Below the pieces are notes generated by a model that ran no database searches, was not told the origin of the DNA, and saw nothing but the letters and a program-made list of their open reading frames with translations. Below are positions 23,846 through 24,424 of a stretch of 24,424 bases of DNA, piece after piece. Source of the stretch: Methanobacteriota archaeon. GTDB taxonomy: Archaea; Thermoplasmatota; DTKX01; GCA-020343715. Position 1 is the first letter of the stretch. Each line of letters opens with the position of its first letter. Location: NCBI GenBank assembly GCA_030594725.1, contig JAUVEQ010000002.1:1-24424 (forward strand), read 5' to 3'. A program made the position numbers and the translations under genes.

Positions 23846-24247
23846 ATGTATCCCGGCGGCAGGGGAATGAACCCGAAACAGATGAAGGCGATGATGAGGA
23901 AGCAGGGCATAGATATGGACACCATCGAGGGTGTGGAGGAGGTGATCGTCCGCACCCGGGACAGGGAGATCTTCTTCCGTCGCCCGGAGGTCACGACGAT
24001 CTCGGCCCAGGGCACCGTGACCTACCAGGTCGTGGGCAGACCCGAGGAACGGGCCCTTTCCGCGGGAGGTACCGCCGCCATCGAGGGTGTGGAGGAGGGG
24101 TCGGTCCCCGCTCCCGCCGCACTCTACTCGGAGGACGATGTGGGGCTGGTCATGGCCCAGACGGGCGTGTCCGATGAGCAGGCCCGCGCTGCCCTCGATG
24201 CATGCAACGGCGAGGTGGCCGAGGCCATAATGAAGCTGATAAGCTGA
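23846..24247 (+). CDS. nac: Nascent polypeptide-associated complex protein (archaeal NAC, alpha-type)
   Basis: This 133-residue archaeal NAC forms a homodimer that binds ribosomes near the exit tunnel and contacts emerging chains. The N-terminal MYPGGRGMNPKQMKAMMRKQGI is the conserved basic ribosome-contact segment. The NAC domain (about 28-70) carries GVEEVIVRTRDREIFFRRPEV and the VTYQVVG strand. A Gly/Ala/Pro linker (about 70-95) joins it to a C-terminal UBA domain (about 96-133: EDDVGLVMAQTGVSDEQARAALDACNG). The protein is slightly longer than typical archaeal NAC because of this linker. The ATG at 23846 is preferred to the in-frame TTG at 23822, since GAGGG lies at the right distance and TTG would precede the predicted transcription start. 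Confidence 0.96.
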   Translation: MYPGGRGMNPKQMKAMMRKQGIDMDTIEGVEEVIVRTRDREIFFRRPEVTTISAQGTVTYQVVGRPEERALSAGGTAAIEGVEEGSVPAPAALYSEDDVGLVMAQTGVSDEQARAALDACNGEVAEAIMKLIS

Positions 24248-24289
24248 TCTGGATCAGGAATGCTGGCAACGTACAGGAGCTGGATGGCC

Positions 24290-24424
24290 TCAGAGTTCGT
24301 CGAAGAATCCCTCGATCGCGGGTCGGGTGACGCTGTACTTCATATCCTCGACCAGGGCTTGGTAGTGGGCCAGTTGCTGGCGGACGATCTCCAGCTCGGT
24401 CCGTAACAACTCCTTCTGGGACCG
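24290..24424 (-). CDS. C-terminal end of a coiled-coil protein, partial
   Basis: The gene runs off the right edge; the last 44 codons and a TGA are visible. The segment begins with a heptad-like helix (KELLRTELEIVRQQLAHYQAL) and ends in VTRPAIEGFFDEL. The helix suggests a coiled coil or a dimerising tail; no family can be named from this piece. It is convergent with nac, with 42 bases between the stops. Codon usage and the absence of other open frames support it as coding. Confidence 0.65.
   Translation of the reverse strand, partial: RSQKELLRTELEIVRQQLAHYQALVEDMKYSVTRPAIEGFFDEL

Overview
The window comes from a GC-rich archaeon. The evidence is archaeal-type TATA promoters about 26-28 bases before several start codons, an archaeal NAC protein with a UBA tail, a DRG-type GTPase, a tRNA-Gly with no encoded CCA, and a TraB protein. 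Surface proteins that combine zinc ribbons, Asn-Gly repeats and PKD domains point to the Thermoplasmatota, but that assignment is inference because the window has no rRNA. Coding density is high and no gap exceeds 300 bases; the largest, about 240 bases, holds the lhr promoter. I saw no insertion sequence, phage gene or CRISPR array.

Layout. 1-3024 (minus): the start of a secreted calcium-binding-type protein, a short TraB protein and a radical SAM enzyme with a C-terminal helix-hairpin-helix. 3147-3782 (plus): an unknown acidic protein with an N-terminal four-Cys cluster. 3792-12432 (minus): a DRG GTPase, a polytopic membrane alpha/beta-hydrolase that lacks its nucleophile, and a very large Lhr helicase. 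12672-15257 (minus): a membrane protein with three zinc ribbons, 13 tandem Asn-Gly hexapeptides, two CBM9-like extracellular domains and a PEF-type C-terminal anchor. 15416-19625 (plus): a TrkA potassium-channel regulator, a zinc-ribbon/TPR protein, tRNA-Gly(UCC) and a Nudix hydrolase. 19648-22821 (minus): a two-gene operon of a PKD-domain surface protein and a saccharopine-dehydrogenase-family enzyme. 22955-24247 (plus): nadC and nac. 24290-24424 (minus): the end of a coiled-coil protein.

Most genes are single transcription units; the PKD-SDH pair is the only clear operon. The genes fall into informational or housekeeping functions (Lhr, DRG, NAC, tRNA, NadC) and cell-envelope functions (the Ca-binding, Asn-Gly/zinc-ribbon, PKD and membrane-hydrolase proteins). 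The least described objects are the zinc-ribbon/Asn-Gly-repeat membrane protein, the 1859-residue Lhr with two AlkZ-like modules, and the hydrolase with Gly at its nucleophile position. Several starts (GTG at 3024, 15416 and 19230; ATG at 1195) lie where transcription itself should begin, so leaderless mRNAs appear common here.
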